Shown here: positions 17,159 through 25,271 of the stretch, one piece after another
How the letters are laid out: each line of letters starts with the position of its first letter
Position numbering within the stretch: position 1 is the stretch's first letter
From: Nitrospirota bacterium
Lineage (GTDB): Bacteria > Nitrospirota > Nitrospiria > 2-01-FULL-66-17
NCBI GenBank assembly: GCA_040757335.1
Contig: JBFLXB010000011.1
Span: 1 to 64,000 of the forward strand
DNA: 64,000 nt
Reading direction: 5' to 3'
Program-made: the position numbers and the translations under genes
Notes under the pieces: generated by a model
Databases searched by the model: none
Told to the model about the DNA's origin: nothing
Seen by the model: only the letters and a program-made list of their open reading frames with translations

Positions 17159-18817
17159 ATGCTCATTCGTTTTCTGATCGTCACGTCCCTGCTGATCCTT
17201 ACCTACCCCGCGTCAGCCGCACCAAAGGACCTCCCGGCAACCTCCCGAATCGACGCGGTCACGGTGTACCTGCGCAACGCGCGGGTCACACGGGTGGCTA
17301 AGGTCGATTTGCCGGCCGGCGACGCGCGCGTCACGCTGGAAAACCTGCCGGATCAACTGTTGGACCAGTCGCTGCGCGTGTCCGGAACAGGAAGAGCCAA
17401 CGCCCAGGTCTTTGGCGCCACGGTCGAGCGCGTGCCGCACGTCGAGACCACAGCCAAGGACGTGCGCGCGGCGCAGGACAAGGTCACCGCACTCGAAGCG
17501 CAGGACCGCGAGATGGAGGACCGGATCAAACAGGCCACCGCCAGAAAAGAGCTGCTGGATTCGCTGCGGTCCACCTACGTCAAGGAACGGACCGAGAATC
17601 TCGCGGTCCGGCCGATGAGTCCGAAGGAGTGGGGCGATCTGGTTGACTTCGTGGCGAAGCAGTACGACGCGGTGCTCGACGAGATCCGCAAGACCGAATT
17701 CGCTCGCCGCGAACTGGCCAAGCAACTTCAGGCCGCGCGCAAAGAACTCGAACAGATTCGCGCCAAAGGCGGCCTGGTCACCAAGACGGTCGCCGTGGAC
17801 CTGCACGCGGAGAGCGCTGGACCGTTCGAACTGGCCGTGAGCTACGTCGTGGAGTCGGCCGCGTGGAGTCCAATCTGGGACGCGCGGTTGGACGCGGACA
17901 AGCAAACCATTGCCCTCTCGCTCTACGGGTCCGTGCGGCAGACCTCGGGCGAGGATTGGATCGACGTGAGCCTCGCGCTCTCCACCGCCCAGCCCACGCG
18001 CGGCATCGAGGTTCCCGACCTGCCGCCGCAGTACCTGGACATCATCCGCCCCTTGCCGGCTGCTCCCGCAGCCGGCTTGTTACAAAAAGGGAGGGCCGAC
18101 GAGCTGAGAGCCATGGGCACGATGGAATCGTTGGAAGACAAGGACGCCGGCGTCCCGATGGAAGCGGCCGAAGCCGCCGTCACCCAGGGTCTGCTGGCCG
18201 CGACGTTCACCGCGCCGCGGCGCGAATCCGTCGACAGCAGCGGTACCCCCCGCAGAGCCTTTCTCTCGACGTTCCCGCTCAAAGCCGAATTGACGCGACT
18301 CGCCGCGCCCAAGCTCGACGAGCAGACCGTGCTGACCGCCAAAGCCACGAACGAATCCGGCCCCGTGCTGCTCCCTGGTCCGGTCAACGTCTTCCTGGGT
18401 GACGAACTCACCGGCCAGACATTTCTCCCGTTGGTTCCCCCCGGCGACGAGATCAAGCTCGCGTTCGGCCCCGACGACCGCGTGAAGGTCGAACGCAAAA
18501 TCATCGAACGCAAACACGAAACCACCGGCGTCTTCTCCAAAGAAGACCTCTACCGGTATCGCATCCGCACCACGGTCAAAAACCTCTACCCCACGCCCGT
18601 CACGGTCACGATCCTCGATCAGGTCCCGATCAGCCGCGACGAGACGATCAAAGTGACGATCTTGGATGGCTCCACCAAACCCACGGAATCCGAAGACCCC
18701 ATCAAGCCCGGCGTGCGCCGCTACACCTACACGTTGCAGCCGAAGGCGGAACAGGTGATCGAGTTGGGATACGAGGTGCGGTTCCCAAAGGGGCAGATGG
18801 TTGGGGGACTTGAGTGA
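17159..18817 (+). CDS. DUF4139 (MuiA-like) exported protein
   Basis: 552 residues. A signal peptide (FLIVTSLLILTYPASA) is followed by an N-terminal DUF4140-like domain (IDAVTVYLRNARVTRVAKVD), a coiled coil at about 100-200, and a large C-terminal beta-rich DUF4139 domain (about 205-550, with VESAAWSPIWDARLD and QTSGEDWIDVSLALSTAQP). The family includes MuiA, a mucoidy inhibitor, but its molecular role is unknown. AGGAG precedes the ATG by 7 nt. The gene is divergent from nadA. Confidence 0.87.
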   Translation: MLIRFLIVTSLLILTYPASAAPKDLPATSRIDAVTVYLRNARVTRVAKVDLPAGDARVTLENLPDQLLDQSLRVSGTGRANAQVFGATVERVPHVETTAKDVRAAQDKVTALEAQDREMEDRIKQATARKELLDSLRSTYVKERTENLAVRPMSPKEWGDLVDFVAKQYDAVLDEIRKTEFARRELAKQLQAARKELEQIRAKGGLVTKTVAVDLHAESAGPFELAVSYVVESAAWSPIWDARLDADKQTIALSLYGSVRQTSGEDWIDVSLALSTAQPTRGIEVPDLPPQYLDIIRPLPAAPAAGLLQKGRADELRAMGTMESLEDKDAGVPMEAAEAAVTQGLLAATFTAPRRESVDSSGTPRRAFLSTFPLKAELTRLAAPKLDEQTVLTAKATNESGPVLLPGPVNVFLGDELTGQTFLPLVPPGDEIKLAFGPDDRVKVERKIIERKHETTGVFSKEDLYRYRIRTTVKNLYPTPVTVTILDQVPISRDETIKVTILDGSTKPTESEDPIKPGVRRYTYTLQPKAEQVIELGYEVRFPKGQMVGGLE

Positions 18818-18843
18818 ATTGCCTCCCTCTCTGAAGGTGGCCA

Positions 18844-19158
18844 TTGAAAACGCTTGACGACTGCTTTGGTCACCGAGTTCGACTCACCGATGAGCGACTC
18901 GCCCACATCTTGGAGCACCCGGAAATGGAGGCGATGGGCCTTGAGATCGAACGAGTGCTACGGCACCCGCAACTGGTCCGTCGGTCGCGTTCGGACGAGA
19001 CGGCGCGGCTGTTCTACGAGTTTTACGCGCAGACGGTCGTGGGTGGAAAATGGCTCTGTATTGTGGTCAAATGTGCGATAGACGATGCGTTTGTGGTCAC
19101 CGCCTATCTGACGGACAAACCGAAAGCCGGAGAAGACCTATGGCCGACAAAAAGCTGA
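18844..19158 (+). CDS. DUF4258/PBECR-like putative RelE-fold toxin
   Basis: 104 residues from a TTG start with GAAGG upstream. It contains LTDERLAHILEHPEME, a middle RSRSDETARLFYEF, and the strand pair KWLCIVVKCAIDDAFVVTAYLTD. This order matches small RelE/barnase-like nuclease-fold proteins annotated DUF4258 or PBECR; catalytic residues cannot be assigned by eye. The last 19 nt overlap the DUF2283 gene, a typical toxin-antitoxin arrangement. Function is inferred from fold resemblance and gene pairing only. Confidence 0.6.
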   Translation: MKTLDDCFGHRVRLTDERLAHILEHPEMEAMGLEIERVLRHPQLVRRSRSDETARLFYEFYAQTVVGGKWLCIVVKCAIDDAFVVTAYLTDKPKAGEDLWPTKS

Positions 19159-19352
19159 AAGTGTGGTTTGACGCGGAAGGCGATTTCCTGGAAGTCCAGT
19201 TCAGCGATGCCCCAGGCTACATGCGCGAAACCGCCCATGACGCCGTGATGCAACGAGTTGATGCAGAGGGCAAAGTCATCGGTTTCAGCATTCTTGGCGT
19301 CAGCCGTTTCAAGAAAGACCGGCCGCTCGAAACCGACCTGACCGCGGCCTGA
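19140..19352 (+). CDS. DUF2283 protein, putative antitoxin
   Basis: 70 residues: KLKVWFDAEGDFLEVQFSD, then DAVMQRVDAEGKVIGFSILG, the DUF2283 signature. Such proteins often lie beside DUF4258-type genes and are candidate antitoxins. The ATG has GGAGAAG upstream and sits inside the preceding gene, so the pair is translated together. No DNA-binding motif is seen, so self-regulation would need another mechanism. Confidence 0.75.
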   Translation: MADKKLKVWFDAEGDFLEVQFSDAPGYMRETAHDAVMQRVDAEGKVIGFSILGVSRFKKDRPLETDLTAA

Positions 19353-19361
19353 CGAGAGGGG

Positions 19362-19420
19362 GCGTCGACCGATTCCCCATCGGTTGACGCGCTGCCTGGC
19401 GCAAGTCGCGACCGCCAGGC
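19362..19420. terminator. Two adjacent hairpins between convergent genes
   Basis: First hairpin 19362-19390: GCGTCGACCGAT, TCCCC loop, ATCGGTTGACGC (12 bp, one G-T). Second hairpin 19394-19420: GCCTGGCG and CGCCAGGC around an 11-nt loop; on the minus strand it follows the TAA of the 19424 gene. They probably stop transcription from both sides. Confidence 0.5.
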
Positions 19421-19423
19421 AAA

Positions 19424-19810
19424 TTACGGAACGACCTGGACCTTGATCCATTCGGCGACGGCTTGCGGTTCGCCCGAGCGAGGCTTCACCTCGACCTTAC
19501 GGCCCTGCTGCAGATCGCCGATCGCGCCGATTTGATTCGGTTGCTTCTGCGGGCTCCGGTCTAGCCAGATCAGGGTCCGGTCCGTGATCCCGACCGTCTG
19601 GATGCCCGATGGATCCGAGATGGTCGCCGTCCTCTTCTCCGGATCTACGGACTGAAGGGTTCCGATCAGCGTCGACGTATTCGATAGCCCGGGCGATTGT
19701 CCGATTGGGATGAACATTTCGGTCGCCTGCTGCCCAGAGGCGTCGAGGGCGCTTCCCAGCGCCACGACCATGACTACCAGTCCCAGGCAGCGGTTCAGCT
19801 CGGCTATCAC
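19424..19810 (-). CDS. Small exported protein of unknown function
   Basis: About 128 residues. The N-terminal LVVMVVALGSALDASG looks like a signal peptide. The mature part is a small beta domain (STLIGTLQSVDPEKRTATISD, VGITDRTLIWLDR, GRKVEVKPR), like DUF5666-type OB-like modules. The start is uncertain. The exact anti-16S sequence AAGGAGGTGAT (minus strand, ending near 19806) overlaps the GTG used here and favours a start slightly downstream (CTG at 19798 or ATG near 19771). A TTG at 19852 would overlap the cytochrome stop. It follows the diheme cytochrome gene and may share its transcript. Confidence 0.55.
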   Translation of the reverse strand: MIAELNRCLGLVVMVVALGSALDASGQQATEMFIPIGQSPGLSNTSTLIGTLQSVDPEKRTATISDPSGIQTVGITDRTLIWLDRSPQKQPNQIGAIGDLQQGRKVEVKPRSGEPQAVAEWIKVQVVP

Positions 19811-19848
19811 CTCCTTCCCATTTCCAGAGAGGCCGTCACGCGGGCCGC

Positions 19849-21240
19849 TCAAGACGTCTCGATAAGTTGTGCACGCGCGCTCCGTTGGGCATCGATGGCC
19901 TGTTCGGTCAGACCACGCCGCCTGAAGAGACTGCGGCCCGCCTTCTCCGCCAGCTCCCTGGCCTTCTGCAAATGCGCGACCGCCTCGGGATGGAGCCCTC
20001 CGCCGTCCAAGACGTTGATGCTGGCTTGCGTCTCGCTGACGGCTCGTTTGAGGAGTTCCCTGGCTTCGTTGCGTTCAGCGAATCCCTTCCCGGCGCTGGA
20101 CTCCAGGAGCTCGATGCTCTCCCGAATGTTCTCCAGGGCGTTGAGGACGCGGAGAAACCCAGCCACCGCCACCACCTGGGTCGCATCCAGCCTGATGCCG
20201 ACCCCTCGCGGATCGCTCTGGGCCAGCACCCGCCCGGCTGGTGAGTTATTGAAAGCATCGCCGTTGTAGAACGCCACCGCTCCCTCGATGGTCTCGACGG
20301 CGTTGTTGTGAAAGAACGGGCCGGTGTCGGCCGCTTCCACCAATGGAGGGGTGTTGAAGGTGCCGTCGCCCGGCCTTCCCAGGCCGTCGTCGGGCGGGTT
20401 CCGCACGCCGGAGAGATCAGCCGGTTGGTCCGGCAGGTTCTCCACACCGGTATTGAAGTTCGCATTGCCAAAAGTCCCGGCGCCGACGTTCGCGCTCGCC
20501 CCGGCATTGGCATGGCAGAGATTACACTTGCCCAGCCCGTTATCCAGGAAGATTTCCTGCCCGCGTGTTGGCACCACCCCTTTCAGCGGCAACGGCAAGA
20601 CGAGGTCTTGCCGCCGGCCCAGGGCGAGCATGAACGCCTCGATGGCGTCCAACTCCTCCTCCGTCGGGAGACGAAAATCCACGTCCGGCACCCGATTCAA
20701 CGTCTTGGTGAAATGCTGGATAACGGCCCCGGTGGCGAAAGAACGCAGCGCGCCATCGCCGGGCGCGCCGTCCCCCGACCAGCCCGTGCGTGGTCCCTGG
20801 TTGCTGTTGACGGACGTTCGCAGCGCGAGCACGTGGGGTACCCCGCGCATGACGAACGTGTTCTCCAGGTCGTCGAACCCGTCCAGATTCTCCAGGATGA
20901 GGCCGAACTGGCGCATCAATGCTGGATTCTCGAAATTCTCTGTGAGGTCGGGGTTGAACTCGGCAACGAACAATGGATCAGTCGCCGGTAAGGTGGCGAT
21001 GAACGCGGGATCAAGGGTGAAGTTATTCTGGGCAGGGTGGCAGGTCCCGCAGGTCCGGCCGTTCCCGTTGAACGTCTCGTTGAAGAAGATCTCCCTCCCC
21101 TTGGAGACAAGGTCGCTCGGAGAAGGTGGCGGCGCCTTGCAAGCCGAAAGCGTCGACAACCCGCCCGCCACCCCGCATGCAACCACCAGCCAGGAGGACG
21201 CACGCCAACGGCTCTGGCGCTGGTTCGGCCGCTTACTCAT
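19849..21240 (-). CDS. Diheme cytochrome c peroxidase/MauG-like lipoprotein
   Basis: 463 residues. The signal ends LSTLSAC (lipobox-like). Two haem c sites follow, CGTCH near residue 63 and CNLCH near residue 238. Around them lie FENPALMRQFG, FVMRGVPHVLAL and a distal FFHNNAVETIEGAVAFY, as in diheme peroxidases of the CCP/MauG superfamily. A roughly 100-residue helical C-terminal extension (ELLKRAVSETQASINVLDGG onward) is not part of the usual enzyme. The ATG at 21240 follows GAGGAGACAT. It likely acts in the periplasm, perhaps with the cytochrome at 22487, but substrate and electron partner are not known. Confidence 0.8.
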   Translation of the reverse strand: MSKRPNQRQSRWRASSWLVVACGVAGGLSTLSACKAPPPSPSDLVSKGREIFFNETFNGNGRTCGTCHPAQNNFTLDPAFIATLPATDPLFVAEFNPDLTENFENPALMRQFGLILENLDGFDDLENTFVMRGVPHVLALRTSVNSNQGPRTGWSGDGAPGDGALRSFATGAVIQHFTKTLNRVPDVDFRLPTEEELDAIEAFMLALGRRQDLVLPLPLKGVVPTRGQEIFLDNGLGKCNLCHANAGASANVGAGTFGNANFNTGVENLPDQPADLSGVRNPPDDGLGRPGDGTFNTPPLVEAADTGPFFHNNAVETIEGAVAFYNGDAFNNSPAGRVLAQSDPRGVGIRLDATQVVAVAGFLRVLNALENIRESIELLESSAGKGFAERNEARELLKRAVSETQASINVLDGGGLHPEAVAHLQKARELAEKAGRSLFRRRGLTEQAIDAQRSARAQLIETS

Positions 21241-21621
21241 ATATGTCTCCTCGCTCGGCGTCCGTGGCATAACGTTTCTCGTACGGCGCCAGCTCGGCCG
21301 TCTCCGAACTATCAGCCTCACATCGATGAACTTGCAAAAATGCGGCCACCGCAGGAGCCACCGTCGCCTTGCTGGAGCCTCGCGATGCCGGTGACATTAC
21401 GTATTTGACGCTCATCCGCCACGGCCCGGGCTTGTGTTTGGCGCGCAGAACGCTCGGGTCGTGGGCACTCGGCGCAGGTCTCGATCACGGCTGGGCGGGC
21501 TCGATGTGTTGACCGATCCGTGGCAGTCCGCGACGGGTGCGACGGCTCCGCGTCTCTCGACTCTCCCGGCTTGCGTCCTTTTCAAGACTCCTCCGTCTAT
21601 AGGGGTGAAAGGAGGCCTCAC
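21241..21621. other. 381-bp gap between divergent cytochrome and arsM genes
   Basis: No convincing gene. A 60-codon minus-strand frame (21233-21415, starting MSVKYVMSPA) is open and overlaps the cytochrome start by 8 nt, but has no recognisable sequence. A strong GAAAGGAGG ribosome site sits before arsM. No ArsR-type operator is clear. Confidence 0.5.
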
Positions 21622-22425
21622 ATGACTGAGCGAACACATCAGGAGATCCGGGAATTGGTGCGGGAGAACTACGGCCAGGTGGCCAAGGCTGGTGGCGGGG
21701 GGTGCGGATGCGCACCTGCGTGTTGCAGCCCGGACAATGCTGTGCCGGTGGAGGATGCGGCCCTGGCCATAGGTTATTCGCAGGACGACGTGGCCGCAGT
21801 GCCCCAGGGCGCGAACCTGGGCCTGGGGTGCGGCAATCCCCAGGCGATGGCTGCGCTGCGACCTGGGGAAACTGTGCTCGATCTGGGCAGCGGCGGCGGC
21901 TTCGATTGCTTTCTGGCCGCAAAAGCCGTGGGGCCGCAAGGACGCGTGATCGGCGTGGACATGACGCCGGACATGGTGGAGAGAGCTCGCCGCAACGCGG
22001 AGCAGGCGGGTCTGGGACGGGCGGAGTTCCGCCTGGGGGAGATCGAGCATTTGCCGGTGGCGGACGACACCATCGACGTGATCATATCGAACTGCGTGAT
22101 CAACCTCTCACCCGAAAAGGAGCTGGTCTTTCGAGAAGCATGGCGCGTGCTCAAGCCAGGCGGACGCCTGGCCGTTTCAGACATCGTGGCCACGGCCGAG
22201 CTTCCCGAAACCGTGAAAAACGATCCCGCGCTGTACGCCGGCTGCATGGCCGGGGCCGCGTTGATCAACGACCTCGAAGCCCTGTTGGCGCGGATCGGGT
22301 TTCATACCATTCGCATCACGCCCAAGGACGGGAGTCAGGCGCTTATCCGAGAATGGGCTCCGGAGCTTGAGATCGCGGACGTTCTGATCTCGGCGACGAT
22401 CGAGGCGGTCAAACCCGCTGCGTGA
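21622..22425 (+). CDS. arsM: Arsenite S-adenosylmethionine methyltransferase
   Basis: 267 residues with class I methyltransferase motifs: VLDLGSGGGFDCFLAAK, VIGVDMTPDMVERARRNAE and LKPGGRLAVSDIV. The three family cysteines for As(III) are C70, C158 (ISNCVINLS) and C208 (YAGCMAG); the C158-C208 spacing of 50 equals that of characterised ArsM. A Cys-rich N-terminus (C28, C30, C34, C35) adds possible metal ligands. The enzyme methylates As(III) to mono-, di- and trimethyl species. GAAAGGAGG precedes the ATG. No arsR, arsC or arsB gene is adjacent. Confidence 0.93.
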   Translation: MTERTHQEIRELVRENYGQVAKAGGGGCGCAPACCSPDNAVPVEDAALAIGYSQDDVAAVPQGANLGLGCGNPQAMAALRPGETVLDLGSGGGFDCFLAAKAVGPQGRVIGVDMTPDMVERARRNAEQAGLGRAEFRLGEIEHLPVADDTIDVIISNCVINLSPEKELVFREAWRVLKPGGRLAVSDIVATAELPETVKNDPALYAGCMAGAALINDLEALLARIGFHTIRITPKDGSQALIREWAPELEIADVLISATIEAVKPAA

Positions 22426-22486
22426 CGGTTGGGTTGACACCGGTCCCCGGAACTGAGATCGTGGGACGTCTCCCCGGGCGTGTTGG

Positions 22487-23164
22487 ATGGCCGCACCTCG
22501 CTTCCTCGCACTGACGCTGGCACTGATGGCCGCGAGTATGGCGGTGGGCGTGAACCGCGTCGACCGCATGGACCGCGAGACCGTGGCCATGCGGATGATG
22601 GGCGGCATGATGCCGCCCATGATGCGGGACATGATGAGCGGCCGCCTCCCGCCCGGCGTGCGACCCGAGGACCTGCCCGATCCCGACGGCGCGGGAGCCA
22701 TGCTGCTGCGTCGCTACTGCACGCAGTGCCACGAGCTCCCCAGCCCGACCATGCACGCGGCCGATGACTGGCCTGCAGTGGAGGCCAGGATGTTTTCACG
22801 CATGGCGATGATGGCGGACATGCGGCACGGGATGCGCGGCATGATGCGACGGCACGGAATGGGAGCGATCGAAGCGCCGACCCAACGCGAGCAGGAGCGA
22901 CTGCTCGCGTACCTCAAGCGGTACGCCCTGCGGCCGGCTGAGGCACAAACCCTGGGACCACCGGACACCCCTGGCCTCGCCCTCTTCCGGCAAACGTGCA
23001 GCCGCTGCCACATCCTCCCCGACCCCGCACTCCATACCCCCGACGAGTGGCCGCTCGTGGTGGGGCGGATGCGGGAGAACATGGAAAGAATGGGTAAACC
23101 TGCGATCAGCGATCAGGACCACGACGAGATCGTGGGCTATTTGCGGGAACGCTCCAGGCAGTGA
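22487..23164 (+). CDS. Methionine-rich diheme cytochrome c
   Basis: 225 residues with an N-terminal signal-like segment and two haem-binding sites, CTQCH (78-82) and CSRCH (171-175). Two methionine-dense stretches stand out: 10 Met in residues 28-50 (including MRMMGGMMPPMMRDMM) and 9 Met in 102-125. Each haem motif is followed by a similar DEWP/DDWP..V..RM pattern, suggesting duplication. Met-rich segments often bind Cu(I) or supply haem ligands; the role here is unknown. It starts 61 nt after arsM on the same strand. The ATG used is weakly supported by a ribosome site. Confidence 0.75.
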   Translation: MAAPRFLALTLALMAASMAVGVNRVDRMDRETVAMRMMGGMMPPMMRDMMSGRLPPGVRPEDLPDPDGAGAMLLRRYCTQCHELPSPTMHAADDWPAVEARMFSRMAMMADMRHGMRGMMRRHGMGAIEAPTQREQERLLAYLKRYALRPAEAQTLGPPDTPGLALFRQTCSRCHILPDPALHTPDEWPLVVGRMRENMERMGKPAISDQDHDEIVGYLRERSRQ

Positions 23165-23332
23165 CAGGCTGCGGCCGGCGCTGCGCGAGGCATCTTGACT
23201 TCATCCATACACGTGCCGCAAAGTAGGTGTTTCCACGAACCGACTCCGCACCCAGCGGAGCCAGGTTCCAACGAGCCGGTCAACAGCGTCGCGAGCCTCG
23301 GCGCGGGACGCAAACACGGGAGGGAGATAGCC

Positions 23333-23968
23333 ATGGCGATACGACTAGGAGACGTGGTCCCCGACTTCACCGCGGAGTCCACGCAAGGAACTATTAGATT
23401 TCACGAGTGGATCGGCAACGGGTGGGCGATTCTGTTCTCCCACCCCAAGGACTTCACGCCCGTCTGCACGACCGAGCTTGGAGCCGTGGCAAAGCTCAAA
23501 GACAAGTTCGCGCAACGGGGCGTGAAATTTCTGGCGCTGAGCGTGGACAGCACTGCGGATCATCAGAAGTGGATCTCGGACATCAATGAGACCCAGAATT
23601 GCGTAGTGGACTATCCCATCATCGGCGACGTGGATCGAAGGGTGTCGATGATGTACGACATGATCCACCCCAACGCGATCGACAACCTGACCGTGCGCTC
23701 GGTGTTCATCATCGGCCCGGACAAGAAACTCAAATTGACGCTCACGTATCCGGCCTCGACCGGACGCAACTTCGACGAGATCCTTCGCGTGGTCGAGTCG
23801 CTCCAGCTCACCGCCAAATTCAGCGTGGCCACGCCCGCGGACTGGAAACCCGGCCAAGACTGCATCATCTCGCCGTCCGTGCCCGACGCCGACGTCCCGG
23901 CCAAATTCCCCAAAGGCTCCCGGACCATCAAACCGTACCTGCGCACCACGCCGCAGCCGAACCTGTAA
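23333..23968 (+). CDS. 1-Cys peroxiredoxin (Prx6 type)
   Basis: 211 residues. The peroxidatic motif is HPKDFTPVCTTE with Cys45, and the long C-terminal half (ATPADWKPGQDCIISPSVPD) is typical of Prx6/AhpE-like long peroxiredoxins. It reduces hydrogen peroxide, organic peroxides and peroxynitrite. A second Cys occurs in NCVVDYP and a third in [22 protein letters not shown] precedes the ATG. A strong hairpin terminator follows at once, and the 168-bp upstream gap may hold its own promoter. Confidence 0.93.
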   Translation: MAIRLGDVVPDFTAESTQGTIRFHEWIGNGWAILFSHPKDFTPVCTTELGAVAKLKDKFAQRGVKFLALSVDSTADHQKWISDINETQNCVVDYPIIGDVDRRVSMMYDMIHPNAIDNLTVRSVFIIGPDKKLKLTLTYPASTGRNFDEILRVVESLQLTAKFSVATPADWKPGQDCIISPSVPDADVPAKFPKGSRTIKPYLRTTPQPNL

Positions 23969-23969
23969 C

Positions 23970-24007
23970 GGCAAAGGGGGGCGTTCAACCGAACGCCCCC
24001 CTTTGCC
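23970..24007. terminator. 17-bp perfect hairpin after the peroxiredoxin gene
   Basis: GGCAAAGGGGGGCGTTC, AACC loop, then the exact complement ending TTTGCC, beginning 2 nt after the stop codon. The run of Gs/Cs gives a very stable stem and acts between convergent genes. The remaining gap to 24167 shows nothing else I can support. Confidence 0.75.
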
Positions 24008-24167
24008 ACTTGCGTTGCCTCTTCCGTAACCGGGGATCGTTATAGGTGGACCATCTGGGCCTGCGTGAACCAGACGCCTCGGCTTCAGGGCGCACCAGCC
24101 AAGCCCTTTGCGGGCTCACGAGTCAAGGAACCACCCCTGAAAGGCGGGTCGCCCCTGAACGAACGCT

Positions 24168-25196
24168 TTACACCGCTTTAGCGATCAGGGTTTCCGCGAT
24201 CTGGATCGCGTTGAGGGCGGCGCCTTTGCGGAGGTTGTCGGACACCACCCAGAGGTTCAGGCCGTTGTTGACGGACTGGTCTTCGCGGATGCGACCGACA
24301 AAGACCTCGTCTTTGCCCGAGGCGTCGAGCGGCATGGGGTAGAGTTTTCGGACCGGGTCGTCGAACACGATGACACCCGGCATCGCGCTGAGCAGGGAGC
24401 GCGCGTCATTGGGCTTGAGCGGCCGCTCCAGTTCCACGTTCACCGCCTCGGAGTGGCAGCGCATGACCGGCACACGAACCGTGGTGGCGGTGATCCGCAT
24501 GTTGGGTTCGCCCAGAATTTTCTGCGTTTCGCGGACGATCTTCACTTCCTCGGAGCAGTCGCCGCCTTCGCCGAACGAGCCGATCTGGGGCAGGAGGTTG
24601 AACGCAATCTGGTGCGGGTAGACCTCGGCCTTGACCTCCTTGAACGTGAGCAGCGACTTGGTCTGCTCGATCAGTTCGTCCATCGCGGCCGCGCCGGTTC
24701 CGGACACGGATTGAAACGTGGTGACCACGACCCGCTTGATCCCGACGGCGTCGTGCAGGGGCTTGAGCGCCATCACGAGCGGCGTGGTCGTGCAATTGGG
24801 GATCGCGATGATTCGCCGCGAGGCCTTGTCCAGCACGTGCGCGTTGACTTCGGGCACCACCAGCGGCACGTCCGCGTCCATGCGAAACACCGCGCTGTCG
24901 TCGATCACCACCACGCCCGCCGCGCCCAGGCGAGGGCCGTAGTCGCGGCTGATCGCGTCGGTGGCGGAGATGAACGCGAAGTCCACGCCTTTGAAATCGC
25001 TCGACGGCGTGAGCTCTTCCACGGTCCAATCTTTCCCTTGGCAGGACAGGGTCTCGCCCGCCGAGCGCTTGGACGCGAAGAGGCGCAGGCCACCCAGCGG
25101 GAACTTGCGTTCCTCCAGGATCTCCAGGCTCTCCCGGCCCACCGCGCCGGTGGCCCCGATCACGGCCACGGTATAGTGAGATTTTTTGGTGATCAT
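24168..25196 (-). CDS. asd: Aspartate-semialdehyde dehydrogenase
   Basis: 342 residues. An N-terminal NADP-binding VAVIGATGAVGRESLEILEE is followed by the SATDAISRDYGPRLGAAGVVVIDDSA region. The catalytic Cys lies in IAIPNCTTTPLVMAL, and HCHSEAV-type blocks are present (RVPVMRCHSEAVNVE). It reduces aspartyl phosphate to the semialdehyde that feeds lysine, methionine, threonine and diaminopimelate. ATGs at 25196 and 25205 are both possible; a GGATGGAAG sits before the former. A GC-rich hairpin lies just upstream, so asd may have reduced read-through from the leu/ilv run. Confidence 0.94.
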   Translation of the reverse strand: MITKKSHYTVAVIGATGAVGRESLEILEERKFPLGGLRLFASKRSAGETLSCQGKDWTVEELTPSSDFKGVDFAFISATDAISRDYGPRLGAAGVVVIDDSAVFRMDADVPLVVPEVNAHVLDKASRRIIAIPNCTTTPLVMALKPLHDAVGIKRVVVTTFQSVSGTGAAAMDELIEQTKSLLTFKEVKAEVYPHQIAFNLLPQIGSFGEGGDCSEEVKIVRETQKILGEPNMRITATTVRVPVMRCHSEAVNVELERPLKPNDARSLLSAMPGVIVFDDPVRKLYPMPLDASGKDEVFVGRIREDQSVNNGLNLWVVSDNLRKGAALNAIQIAETLIAKAV

Positions 25197-25215
25197 CGCT
25201 TCCATCCAAAGCAGA

Positions 25216-25241
25216 GAGGGGCGCACGAACGTGCGCCCCTC
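25216..25241. terminator. 11-bp hairpin upstream of asd
   Basis: GAGGGGCGCAC and GTGCGCCCCTC pair perfectly around a 4-nt loop. The hairpin lies between the Ig-like protein gene and asd, both minus strand; the minus-strand tail (TCTGCTTTGG) is only mildly T-rich. It may end the leuB-side transcript or attenuate asd. Confidence 0.6.
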
Positions 25242-25271
25242 CGCGTCATTCGCGTGCCGACACGCTCCTCG

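Noticed and set aside
21233-21415. 60-codon minus-strand frame upstream of the diheme cytochrome
   Set aside because: No recognisable sequence, weak ribosome site, overlap with the cytochrome start; kept only as a note in the gap entry.
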